Shown here one piece after another: positions 20,201 through 29,110 of a DNA stretch of 64,000 bases. Every line of letters starts with the position of its first letter. The first letter of the stretch is position 1. The position numbers and the translations under genes are program-made. Origin of the DNA: Anastrepha obliqua (taxonomy: Eukaryota > Arthropoda > Insecta > Diptera > Tephritidae); assembly GCF_027943255.1 (NCBI RefSeq), contig NC_072895.1, positions 24,650,001 through 24,714,000 of the forward strand. The letters are read 5' to 3'. The notes beneath the pieces were generated by a model. That model did no database searches, was not told the origin of the DNA, and saw only the letters and a list, made by a program, of their open reading frames with translations.

Positions 20201-20289
20201 AGTAATATTTTGGGAATTTGGAAGTCTTTCCTTAAGTTCCCGTTTGTATATATGCCAGTTGGTCTTTTTCAAGTTCCTGTTGGCGGGTG
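17275..20289 (-). mobile_element. Young 5'-truncated RNase H LINE with (CCTA)n tail
   Basis: On the minus strand the element begins at the linker between endonuclease and RT and ends in CACCCTACCTACCTACCTACC at 17295-17275. A 13-bp exact duplication flanks it. An intact 971-codon frame and short 3' UTR (about 80 bp) fill it. No endonuclease domain is present, and an in-frame TAG lies just beyond the 5' junction near 20300, so the copy was truncated on insertion. It is nested inside an R1-like relic. Confidence 0.92.
17357..20272 (-). CDS. LINE ORF2 part: reverse transcriptase + RNase H + zinc knuckle
   Basis: A 971-codon uninterrupted frame. Linker KKTNWHIYKRELKERLPN at the start; RT blocks FKSPGPDGLFPAQIQ, FRPISLSSFLLKTLERILEE, FLDIEGAFNNI (first catalytic Asp), SRGTPQGGVLSPLLW, and VVAYADDVAMVV (YADD box), then ARYLGLILDRKLTWKAN in the thumb. 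RNase H follows from about residue 690: IYTDGSKLDN, VFQAEVTAIKEG, IYSDSQAAIKAL and IWVPGHRDIPGNCKADELAR, which supply the D-E-D-D acidic set. The C-terminus has CRSCLNTEEEETVRHLLCEC. The frame opens at a TTG (Leu in the parent protein) after an in-frame stop, so no true start codon survives. RNase H points to the I/LOA-type LINEs rather than jockey proper. Likely untranslated, but no inactivating mutation is seen in the catalytic boxes. Confidence 0.93.
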   Translation of the reverse strand: MKKTNWHIYKRELKERLPNSQNITIQDRESLNEHVQTLTEVCRAALNKACPLIRYKGKKKPPWWSEDLSTLRNDSRKQFNRAKATRESKDWDCYYSKLKIYKKEVRKAKRSGWRTFCGEIEGTTEASRLRKILSKKYNPTGYLQKPDRSWTTSSDETLKLLVDTHFPCNESSNVVIDNGTERPNSDIEEIITETRITWAVNTFKPFKSPGPDGLFPAQIQHSLNYIMEWLTAIFKAALKLKSVPSTWKEVKVVFIPKAGKSSHTTPKDFRPISLSSFLLKTLERILEEHIRANISPNKLSISQHAYCKGKSTETALNSLVTEIEKSMYNKEFTLVAFLDIEGAFNNILPDTIIKALTDFGISGALVEFIKNMLLSRFVIATLGASVIKKKVSRGTPQGGVLSPLLWVLALNSLLKSLEERGQHVVAYADDVAMVVRGKFPNTLIEVMQDLLNKVENWSKANGLSVNPNKTELILFTRKHKIPNITPPTLGGTALSFSDEARYLGLILDRKLTWKANVEDRVKRATIALYSCKQLIGLSWGLSPSIVYWLYTAIVRPILTYGILVWWPALDKLYIKRTMAHVQRMASLCICGALRTTPTDALNIMLNILPIEQYGKQTAAKATLRLREIGLLRTNRRGHSSILEQFPCIPNTTDFCRTKDINFNKSFVTVFPSKEEWDNGLIVKINDLNIYTDGSKLDNKVGGGVYSDKLGVSQSFRLPDHCSVFQAEVTAIKEGLKEIKTRVLSTNEIFIYSDSQAAIKALESKTHSSKTVLECFKLLNDVSKCYKVHLIWVPGHRDIPGNCKADELARAGTTLDLEPDKALIPIPIATCKLLIDRETIKKVNTIWQNLTTCELSRQTWPNWNSGRSKILLRFNRESIRKMIGVLTGHCLIGSHARRLGLPYFDFCRSCLNTEEEETVRHLLCECESLARRRLRTLDTAFLTDVADIAHLKLTKLCSFIKATGWFEREHVE

Positions 20290-20302
20290 GAGCTAATACC
20301 TA
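20290..20302. repeat. Target site duplication, right copy
   Basis: GAGCTAATACCTA, identical to 17262-17274. Confidence 0.9.
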
Positions 20303-20560
20303 AATCAACTACTTTCAAGACATGGAAAAGTTGAAAATATTTCGAAATCTATGGAGGGATTTGACCATGAAAGTTCCCTTAACTTCCCAATCTGCACGGA
20401 GAGAGATGAAGATGTTGATCACGTCTAGTTCAAAAGCGTACGCAATGCTACTGAAACCTTTAAACTCTAAAACGGAGAAAGGAACTCTGCGCGCATGTAG
20501 AAAATATTTTTAATGATCTAAGGAGCGGTGAGGAGAGGTAAGTGGAGAAGTGCTTAGTAC
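20303..20560 (+). pseudogene. R1-like LINE relic, right half
   Basis: Continues the RWTFELIP reading from 17274: K-x-NYFQDMEKLKIF, then in a shifted frame FPICTERDEDVDHV and ETFKL, corresponding to the C-terminal CPxCxxxxEDVEHVxFxCPRYxxxR knuckle of R1-clade LINEs. Frameshifts and a stop inside the knuckle show it was already dead before the insertion. Confidence 0.55.
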
Positions 20561-21499
20561 GCAAGTGTAGCTGTACTCATGAGAATTTCTTCTTCACAGG
20601 CGTCATCCCGAAAAACAAGGGTACCTGCTGAATACTTCGAATGTGCATATGTTTGTGTGTATGTGAATTAGAAAAATGCTCCAACGGTCTTTTTGTTTTT
20701 TTAAAGACAAGCTGAAATTGAAACCTAATCAAGCCAAATGCCAATAAAAGTCAATGTCCGTAAGAGTTTGCTTATCAAGCAGCTTAAACAAGTTATTCAA
20801 CAATCGCCGCGAACGTTTAACATTACTGGATTTTTATTTATATTATATCTCGCTTTTGGTATTTTATTTGAACAAGCAACTCAAAACCAATTTTGTTCTT
20901 ACATACAAATTTGCATCTTTATAAATACTTGCCCCAAAGTCTATTAATTCATGCCCCTATGAATTCTTCTCATATACACCACGTTGCAAAATTATAAGCA
21001 CACCACAATTTTTTTTATAAAAATATAGTTCAATTTTCAATAAAACCTTATAACGCAATGTTTCGAACTTTGTACCAAATTTTGAGAAAATGTTCAGAAT
21101 TTCTCCAGAGCTTAAATTTTTTAACCAGAATTTCAAAAATTTTTCTGTATATGCAGTTTTATTGCCCAATCAGTTTTAGTATAACAAAATATGCGACAAA
21201 CGCTCTCATGATCTGCAAACGTCCAGCAGGAAAATCTTGGAGTCGTAGCACAAGAATCCTAAGATGGATATACATCATGATAATAAACCAATGATATGGA
21301 ATGTGGAGCGGTTGTTTGGGCATCGAGAGCCGCTCTTTCGACAGTGCGGGCAACGCCGTGTGCATCACGGATGCGGAGGTGATGCTCGAGCTGACATAGT
21401 TACTCATGAATCATCTACGCGTACCTCTTCGAATATTATTAGGGAAGGCTTCGGTAAAGAAAAAGTGATATGATCTAAGACAGTGGAATTACTGAGACT
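20561..21499. other. Spacer, possible Tc1-like end at 20985
   Basis: Mostly AT-rich. From about 20983 the sequence GTTGCAAAATTATAAGCACA resembles a Tc1-like terminus, but no inverted partner was found, so I do not call an element. A short open frame at 21264-21473 has no known motif. Confidence 0.35.
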
Positions 21500-22290
21500 G
21501 CAGCTGCCAGAGATAATATCAGTAAAATCATCAAATTCGAAAAGAAGTTCCGAATTGAACTGGACGACAAGATAAACTGGAGCACACCTGCATTTCAAAG
21601 GAAACTCCAGAAGTGTACCCAGCATGTTGGCCCGAAAACACCAGAAGCCATAGGCGCTGGAATATATAGTCACAGAACCAAGCATTCTGTGCCGATGGGT
21701 AGTTTTTCAAACATCTTCCAAGCGGAGATGTATGTCATCTGTCTATGTGCAGAGATTAACTTATGCAGGAACTTGCGGAATAAGCGAATTGCCATTCTGA
21801 GCGACAGTCAGGTGGCAGGTGGCCTGGTCCTTGAGTGTCTCGAAAAACTAAATCCGTTGAGAACGCACAATCGCAACCGGCTGATTTGGGCCCCAGGATA
21901 CAGCGGTATTACTAGGAAAGAAGTAGCGGACGCATTGGCTAGAGAGGCTGCGGCCTCGGCATTAACAGGACCTAAGTCCCTCCTTGCTATGGGACAACAC
22001 ACTATCAAGGAGAAGCTTAGGAGTGAAGAGCTAAGGCTAAGAGAGGTATCCTGGCGCCAAACTATGGGGCTACGACAGGCGAAATCCTTACTGGGAGGGT
22101 ATAACTAAGACTGGTTTAAAAATCTCATGACTCTTCCCAAAGATAAACTGAGAATGCTCCCGGGCATTCTCACAGGCCATAGTAAACTGCGCAGTCATCT
22201 GCGCATGATTGGGATATGGTCTACTGACACTTGTCGTTTCTGCGACCAATCTTAGGATAAATTTGACGTCTCTCTAAAAAGCGCGCTGAT
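21500..22290 (+). pseudogene. RNase H LINE fragment
   Basis: Plus-strand reading from about 21530: EFEKKFRIELDDKINWSTPA, then AIGAGIYSHRTKHSVPMGSF, SNIFQAEMYVICLCAEINL, IAILSDSQVAGGLVLECLEK, LIWAPGYSGITRKEVADALA REAA. The FQAE, SDSQ and WxPGxxGxxxxxxADxLAR motifs are the second to fourth acidic positions of RNase H in I-type LINEs. After the stop at 22108 the C-terminal part LRMLPGILTGHSKLRSHLRM and CRFCDQS follows. The first catalytic Asp (TDGS) is missing and RT is absent. 140 codons are open, the rest decayed. Confidence 0.85.
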
Positions 22291-22379
22291 TTTTGACATT
22301 CTTTTTTTTGCGATGTTGCCAATTTTCTTCCATACAAAGCAAATGCTCGGAAATCTTTTCTCTCTCTCAAGATCTCATT

Positions 22380-23500
22380 TAATACATTCTGTGAAAAGAG
22401 TACCGGGAATTGTTCAATAAAACATAAAATAATTGTTTAATCATCGAAATTTATTTTGTCGCCTTCAAAATAGGCTCCATTCGAAGCAATACACAGATGC
22501 CAACGATTAGTCCAGTCATCAAAGCATGCCCTTGAAGAGATCTTCTTCAGCTCCTTCAGCGAATTCTCCTTAATGACCTCTATCGACTCAAAGCGGCGTG
22601 CGCGGAGTTGCAATTTAAGTTTTGGAAAAAGAAAAAAATCACAGGGACTAAATCCGATGAATACGGTGGTTGTTCAATGATATTTGTCGAGTTTTTTGTC
22701 AAAAAAGTGTTCAGAATAGGAGCCTTGTGAGACGGTGCGTTATCATGGTGCAAGACTCATGAGTTTTCTCTCCACAAATTGAGCCGTTTCCTACGCACAT
22801 TCTCTCTCAAACGTCGCGTAACTTCCAAATAATATTATTTATTTCCCGTAGAACTATTTGGAATGAATTCCCAGAGCGGGGCACCAAGATAATCAAAGAA
22901 AACGAGTAGCCTAGCTCTCACTTTTGACCGACTTTGATGTGGTTGTTTGGGTTTCAGCTAATGTGGATAGCGCCGTTCAGCCACCTGTTGACTGGTTGAC
23001 TCGTTTGCATGTCAAAATCAAATACCCACGTTTCATCACCTGTTATGTTGTGCTGAATAAACGTCGAATTCACTTGCTCAAGTATGTCTTCAGCCACCTT
23101 CTTCCGATGAATTTTTTGAAAGAAATTCAACTCTCTTGGAACGAGTCGAGCAGCCACGCGTCTCATTCCCAATGGTGTATGGATGGTGTAAAATGTTGCG
23201 AATTGATTCGTGAGACAGGCTAAGGTCACGAGCTACCTCCCTGAAACTTAAATGATGGTTTTCCAGCATCGTTTCCTTGACTTTATGGACGACTTTGTTT
23301 TCATCCGTTGAAGACTTCCGTTGATGGGCGACCAGATCGGGGCAAATCTTCCGCGACTTCTCGGCCCACTGCAAAAGTCGTATGCCACTCGTAGACCCGT
23401 GTTTTTCATAAAGCGGACTCGCCATAGGCTTTTGCAACATATTTTCAACGGTTCGGCACACGAAATCCCGTTCAAAACACAAAATTTAAGACAAATTCTT
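22380..23500 (-). pseudogene. Mariner-like transposase relic (SETMAR/FLJ37770-like)
   Basis: Minus-strand blocks: KVVHKVKETMLENHHLSFRE, VARDLSLSHESIRNILHH (second helix-turn-helix, about 23290-23180), LGMRRVAARLVPRELNFFQK, VAEDILEQVNSTFIQHNITG, DETWVFDFDMQTSQPVNRWL (GDETWV holds the first catalytic Asp; open at 23229-22954), and at the C-terminal end CFDDWTNRWHLCIASNGAYF, EGDKINFDD (about 22530-22445). Frameshifts split these pieces. The region 22700-22860 corresponds to the HDNAPxH block but is degraded. Same clade as the relic at 1290-2430, different copy. Confidence 0.88.
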
Positions 23501-23675
23501 TATTGGATATTTTTATCTGTAGTGAAAATCGCACACCTGGGGTTGACTGATATAATTAAATGCCAAAAACAAGTTAATTGACAGATCCCACTCAAACTCT
23601 GCGACACAATAAAGGACAGTTGTACCAACATTCCAGCAAAAAAAAATTTAGACACACAAGTATGGGCAACGCACG

Positions 23676-24607
23676 CTTTTTAAATGAACATTTCCAGTTA
23701 TTTTTTTGAAGTTAGACATTTTTTTGATACTTTTTTTTTTTTGAAATTTGTTAATTTTTGGGAATTTCGTGCAAAGTTTGAAGCTTTGTGGTATATGGTT
23801 TTTGTTGTAGATTGCACTATACTTTTATAAAAAAAACTAAATACAAAAAACTTTTTAAAATTTTTATGTCGCGCCACTACACTAATAGCTTAGCTTGAAA
23901 ATCTTCAAATTCGCTTGTATGGAAATAAATTACGCTTGTATGGGAACCTGAGCAGCCAGACATGTAAAAGATTAAAACTGTATAAATTAAAAAGCAAAAA
24001 AAATAAATAAATAAACCTAAAAAAAAAAGTAAAAGTTGCCAACAACTTCGTTACACCAACAGCTCCGGCTTAAAGTTTGGCTGTTGAAGCACTTTGCTAC
24101 CGGCATAATTTGTCAATTATAATAAATTTAAGTTGCACGTGCTTTTTAAATGAACATTTCCAGTTATTTTTTTGAAGTTAGACATTTTTTTGATACTTTT
24201 TTTTTTTTTGAAATTTGTTAATTTTTGGGAATTTCGTGCAAAGTTTGAAGCTTTGTGGTATATGGTTTTTGTTGTAGATTGCACTATACTTTTATAAAAA
24301 AAACTAAATACAAAAAACTTTTTAAAATTTTTATGTCGCGCCACTACACTAATAGCTTAGCTTGAAAATCTTCAAATTCGCTTGTATGGAAATAAATTAC
24401 GCTTGTATGGGAACCTGAGCAGCCAGACATGTAAAAGATTAAAACTGTATAAATTAAAAAGCAAAAAAAATAAATAAATAAACCTAAAAAAAAAAGTAAA
24501 AGTTGCCAACAACTTCGTTACACCAACAGCTCCGGCTTAAAGTTTGGCTGTTGAAGCACTTTGCTACCGGCATAATTTGTCAATTATAATAAATTTAAGT
24601 TGCACGT
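23676..24607. repeat. Tandem duplication, two ~466-bp copies
   Basis: Copy 1 runs about 23676-24140 and copy 2 about 24141-24607. They agree almost base for base, differing mainly by the length of a poly-T run, so the duplication is recent or homogenised. The unit includes GCTTTTTAAATGAACATTTC at its start and GCCACTACACTAATAGCTTA in the middle. No coding potential recognised. Confidence 0.93.
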
Positions 24608-25469
24608 GTATGTGTATGATACATATACATATGTATGTACATAAGTAACTGTATGTTATAAGTTGACTTGTTGGTTGACTTGTACTACTCGTAATGTCTC
24701 CACCATCAGCTGGCCCTTTCATTGCCTCCGTGAAGAAGTGCACAATTTTGTGGAATTTTCATAGTGGCGCCCACGTGAATTACAACTCTCGAGGTGATAT
24801 AACCATTATAGCCTATATAAATATATACGTAGATTAGCGTTGTTGATATTCACATATGCATATAATTTGGAATGTATTTTTGTGCATGTGTGTATGCATG
24901 TTAATAACCTATTCTACCTGTCTACGGACTACCACTCGTTGCCGCTACTACACAAAATGTTGAGCTGTTGATTGCTGCTGCTGCTTCTGCTGTTTGTATC
25001 TCGTGACTACTAAAATTGGTACATACACACAAATTTATGTACATACAAATATCTTTGCCTATGTATCTAAACCAGTACGACATGCCTGGAATCCGTTTTG
25101 TGCCGGTAGAACGGCAAACATTGCTTTAGGAAATTTACATTTAACTGACGTTGATGATGCGCTACTTTTCGGGCTGTCAGTCATTCACTGTCGTTTCTTT
25201 TTTTTTTTTTTTTGTTTTTTTGATTTGATTACTTTAAGCTGATTTTTATTGCATTACGCACGTCTGAAGATTAAGAAAATTATATAAATTAATTGAAAGT
25301 GGTTGCTCTACCGCGGAATGCCCAAGACAGTGTGCCGTTTTTTTTTTTTTTTTTTAATTTTTTGGCGAGTAAAAATTGTTCAAATTACTTCTTTTTTGGG
25401 CCATTCCAGCTGTCTAAGGCTGAGTAGAACTGAGCTATCTATATTGGATTACATGCACGCTCATCTATA
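24608..25469. other. Spacer with microsatellites and poly-T tracts
   Basis: TATATACATATG runs, GCTGCTGCTTCTGCTG near 24975, and poly-T tracts at about 25197-25214 and 25339-25355. No gene recognised. Confidence 0.45.
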
Positions 25470-25497
25470 TACAGTATCTCACAGCTTACATATTTAA

Positions 25498-26204
25498 GGG
25501 GGGAGCCTGGTTTATAAGGTCAAAAAAATCAATTTTTTTTTTTCGTTTTAAGCGATTCCTAATATATAATATTTCAGAATATTCACACAAAGTTACAGAG
25601 CCTAATTCTCAATATTTCGCTGTGACCGGACAGCTATAGTACAAACTTTATCTTCTTTTCTCGACTTTTCATTTTTATGATTTCTTTGAATTGGCGTACA
25701 TGAATGAAAAAAACTAATGAACCTTTTGAAATGAATCATAGCTTGTTCCCTTCAGTATTAAATTCTCTTCTATTTGAACTAACAAAATAGATTAAAAAAA
25801 AATTTTCAAGATTTTTATACCAAGTTGAAGTGAATTTTTTTTTATAGAAAGGCATTTTTTTCTTTAAAACCTCCAAAAAGTTGAAATTTTGGAATTTCTC
25901 TCAGTTTTCTTAGTTCATATAGAATAAAAAATCATGATAATTAGAAATCCATTTGAATTTTTTGCTTTAGATAATAATTACGAGCTGTATCTTGTACGCC
26001 AGTTGGAAACTCCAGCCTTGCAGCGCTCTACTAATTTCTATGTTAAACATTTTTTTCAACTTATTTTAACCAGTACAAAAATTTTTTATACTTTTTAAAT
26101 GTTCATTAAAAGACAGAAAAAACTTTGCAGTGCTAAATAAATTTTTTCCTTAAAAAAATCGCAAGGAGATGCAATTTTTAGACCTCATAAACCAGGCTCC
26201 CCCC
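25498..26204. mobile_element. TTAA-flanked MITE, 707 bp
   Basis: TTAA at 25494-25497 and 26205-26208. Ends are GGGGGGAGCCTGGTTTATAA and, reversed, GGGGGGAGCCTGGTTTATGA, about 24 of 25 bases matching. The TTAA duplication fits the piggyBac superfamily. It interrupts the left end of the Tc1-like element: joining the flanks at one TTAA gives an end that matches the right end. No transposase inside. Confidence 0.9.
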
Positions 26205-26481
26205 TTAATGCAGCCAAAAAAAATTATTAAAATATCAAATATATTTTATGGTATTTCCATTACTGAAAAAAAATCTTATATTTTTGTTTATTGTCAAACA
26301 ACATGTTTTATTTAATAACAAAAAATAACTAACTAAAAATGTTTCTTTATAAAAAAAGTTATAGCAAATTAAAATAATTCAGTTACAGTTTCGAGGTCAC
26401 AGTTTAAATGATGCACTAAATTAAAAGTATTCAAAAAACATAAACACATTAATATTTCGATTTCATGATTACGGCTAATAC

Positions 26482-27442
26482 TTAGTGGGGTATCCCTTTT
26501 GATTCAGAACTGCTTTTAATCGGGAATTCATAGATTCTACAAGTTTTACTGGATAATCGGAACCATCCCATACTTCCTGCAGTGCTCGTTTCAGATCAGA
26601 AGCATTAGATATATAATGGTTTCTTATTTCTTAGAACTGACCACAAATTCTCAATAACGTGGAGATCTGAACTCTGTGCAGGTGTCTGTACTACATGCGG
26701 GCAGTTCCAGATAAGCCAAGTTTTTACAATGCTTCGGATCGTTGTCTTGGTATAACATAACGAATCCCTAATGCCCATTTTATGCGCACTTTGTACTAAA
26801 TTATTTTTAAGCAGATCGAGATACATCTCTGCATTCATGTTCCCATCGATAAATGTTAAATTTTCGACGCCTGAATAGGACATGCAGCCCCATACCATCG
26901 CACTGTCCCCGCCGTGTTTAACTGTAAAGCGCAAATTACATGGTTGAAGCGCAGTGTTTGGTTTTCTCCAAACGCAGGACTTCCCATCAGACTTGAAAAG
27001 GTTAAATTTGCTTTCACCCGCAAACACAACGGATTTCCAGAACGAAATGTCTTTGACTGCAAACTCTATTCTTTGTTTAATCAACGGCTTATTTCAGGCA
27101 ATCCTTACATGAAAATTTTCTTCGCGCTGTACTCTACGAACAGTTTCAGAGCTACAGATCTTGCTTAAGTATTTTTCCACTTCGTTCGTTAATTTTAAAG
27201 CGCTTAAGGCGGGTTTTTCTTTAACTTTGCGAACAATCCACCTCATCTGCATCATTAAATGTTTTATTTGGCGCAGATCTGCCCTTAGATTCTATCCTGT
27301 TTTCGTGGCGAAACCTTCCTATAATGTGCGGGACAGTTGAGGAACTAATAGCAACAATTTCTGCAATTTTTCGTTGGCTTTTGCCCTCTTTATAATAACG
27401 CATAACGTCTTCCCTTTTTTCAAGTGAGGTCCGTTTTCCCAT
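26482..27442 (-). pseudogene. Tc1-like transposase (DD34E) relic
   Basis: Starts MGKRTSLEKREDVMRYYKEG and KSQRKIAEIVAISSSTVPHI (helix-turn-helix, 27442-27330), then a frameshift, VEKYLSKICSSETVRRVQRE, a TGA in NFHVRIA-stop, KPLIKQRIEFAVKDISFWKS, VVFAGESKFNLFKSDG (the catalytic Asp of FADESKF is Gly), VWRKPNTALQPCN, VKHGGDSAMVWGCMSYSGVE, YLDLLKNNLVQSAHKMG, a frameshift at YQDNDPKH, PHVVQTPAQSSDLHVIENLW (last acidic residue) and NSRLKAVLNQKGYPTKY at the natural end (26483). Nearly full length, about 320 codons, but clearly inactive. Confidence 0.92.
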
Positions 27443-27844
27443 TTAAAAAAATTTAAATTTTTTCAACTTTTTTTTTACAAAAATTTTTTGAGAATGGCTT
27501 AAGACGATAAGCTAAACAGAAAAAAACATACAATTCACCGTTATTGCATTCTCAGAGAAATTAAAAAATACACTGCATCATTTAAGCTGTGAGCATATTT
27601 TGATGAGAAAACTATTTGTTTCTATATTTTTTCACCAAACTTTGTTTTTGTTATTGTTCTTTCTGCAGTGGTAACCAGTACATACATATCTCATTACAAG
27701 TCATATAAATTTTTTTTTATTAAATTTAATAAACATCGAGTCATTTTCATTTTTCTAAAAAGGTATTACCTGCATCAAATAAGCTGTGAGTCACTGTATA
27801 TACAAACACATTTGTACATACTGATATACTAGAAAAACACAATT

Positions 27845-29110
27845 TCATGGTTTTAAATTTCACTTTATTATTCAGTATAGTCTCCCTGAACATCAATATC
27901 ATCAAGTGTTCCAACGAGATTCAGTTCAAGTTCAATCTCTCAACTGAGATTCTGTGAGGGCTGCAAAATACACTTTCCCTGCTGTTATGACCTCATCATT
28001 TGATGAAAAACGCTTTCCACGCATGAAATTTTTTAGGTCTGGAAACAGATAGAAGTCGCTAGGAGTCGAATCTGGTGAATGCGCTGGATGCTCCAACAAT
28101 TCGAGCTTTAAGGGGTTACATACACTTAGAATTTTCAAAAACTCGATTTTTTTTTATTTCTTTTTCTTAATGTACATATATTTAAGAATGCACACAGAAA
28201 ATTTAATATCATTCCGGTGAATACTTTCGAAGTTACACGCAAATTTGAAAAGGCGTTTGAGAGAGCTTGAAATTACAAGGCCGGAGCGGCAGTGCATGGC
28301 TTTTCAAACTTTAAACGCGTTTTTCTCAAAATGGTATTCTAACCCGATTAGTCTCAAATTTTAACACGATTCTTAAATAAATTTTTTGGTAATTAATCGA
28401 AGATTGATAAATTTTTTTTTTTATAAACAATTTAAGGCCGAAATTTTGGTCAAAAAGCGATTTTTCTTTTCAGAAACCGCCATTTTGCCAAACAAATTTA
28501 TTTTGCTCATTCCTTCGATTAATTACTAGATTTAACAATACTTTAACGAAATCTGTTTGGTTTTCTTACTCTTCAGAGGATCCAGTTCAGAGATATAGAG
28601 GTTACCGCAAAATGTCTTTTCTGAGAGAAGCTTTCGGAGATCAGCTGTAGCTCCTTTCCAAATAAATATTCTTACTAATACTAAGTCGTCAAATACAGGT
28701 AAAAGATAACATAATGTATGTAGATCTATAAATTGAAAAGTTTTCTCAGAAAAAAATCTGGAAAATTCGCTTTTTTCGGCCTTCTAACTGTATATATCCG
28801 CTTAATTCATGGATTTTAGCCTTTGTCAAAGTGCTGTTGTGACTCTGTGTATTTTCCTGATGAAAAAGATTATTTTGCTTTTTCAAACTGCGTCTTTTTT
28901 CACGATTTTTTTTTCCACCAGCTGGTCAAAAGGTTACAATAATATTCAGAATTGATTGTTTTACGAATTTGCAAGTAGTTCACAAGCAAAATTCCTTTCA
29001 CATCCCAAAAAACTGATACTAGCCACCCCTTCTTGGCCGATTTCTGGACACGAACTCGTTTCGGAGTCTCAGAATTAGCTTCACACCATTCTTTAGGCTC
29101 TTGTTTTCAG
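27845..29110 (-). pseudogene. Mariner transposase relic split by a TTAA MITE
   Basis: Minus-strand reading from 29100: KEWCEANSETPKRVRVQKSA, KKGWLVSVFWDVKGILLVNY, LQIRKTINSEYYCNLL, then near 28860-28806 QENTQSHNSTLTKAKIHEL. After the inserted element (28112-28801) the frame resumes KLELLEHPAHSPDSTPSDFY, LFPDLKNFMRGKRFSSNDEV. This is the middle and C-terminal half of a mariner transposase; FHQDNAPxH is QENTQSHN here, with the catalytic Asp changed to Glu. The N-terminal helix-turn-helix is not visible. Confidence 0.88.
28112..28801. mobile_element. TTAA-flanked MITE, 690 bp, inside mariner gene
   Basis: TTAA at 28108-28111 and 28802-28805. Ends are GGGGTTACATACACTTAGAA and, reversed, GCGGATATATACAGTTAGAA, 16 of 20 matching. 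The insertion splits a Glu-Leu-Lys codon run (GAATTAAAG) of the mariner relic exactly at TTAA, which fixes both boundaries independently of the TIRs. No coding capacity. Confidence 0.85.

Larger units (their letters stand above)
25472..27796 (-). mobile_element. Tc1-like element with IR/DR ends, carrying a TTAA MITE
   Basis: Outer ends: left CAGTATCTCACAGCTTAC (25472) and right, reversed, CAGTGACTCACAGCTTATTT (27796), both next to TATATA so that TA is duplicated. Inner repeats of the same core are at 26394-26413 (GGTCACAGTTTAAATGATGC) and about 27567-27585 (GCATCATTTAAGCTGTGAG). Two repeats per end is the IR/DR layout of Minos- and Sleeping-Beauty-like Tc1 elements. Without the 711-bp insertion the element is about 1.61 kb, normal for the group. 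Confidence 0.85.

Noticed and set aside
20983..21060. Tc1-like element end
   Set aside because: One-sided resemblance only; no inverted partner or transposase nearby.
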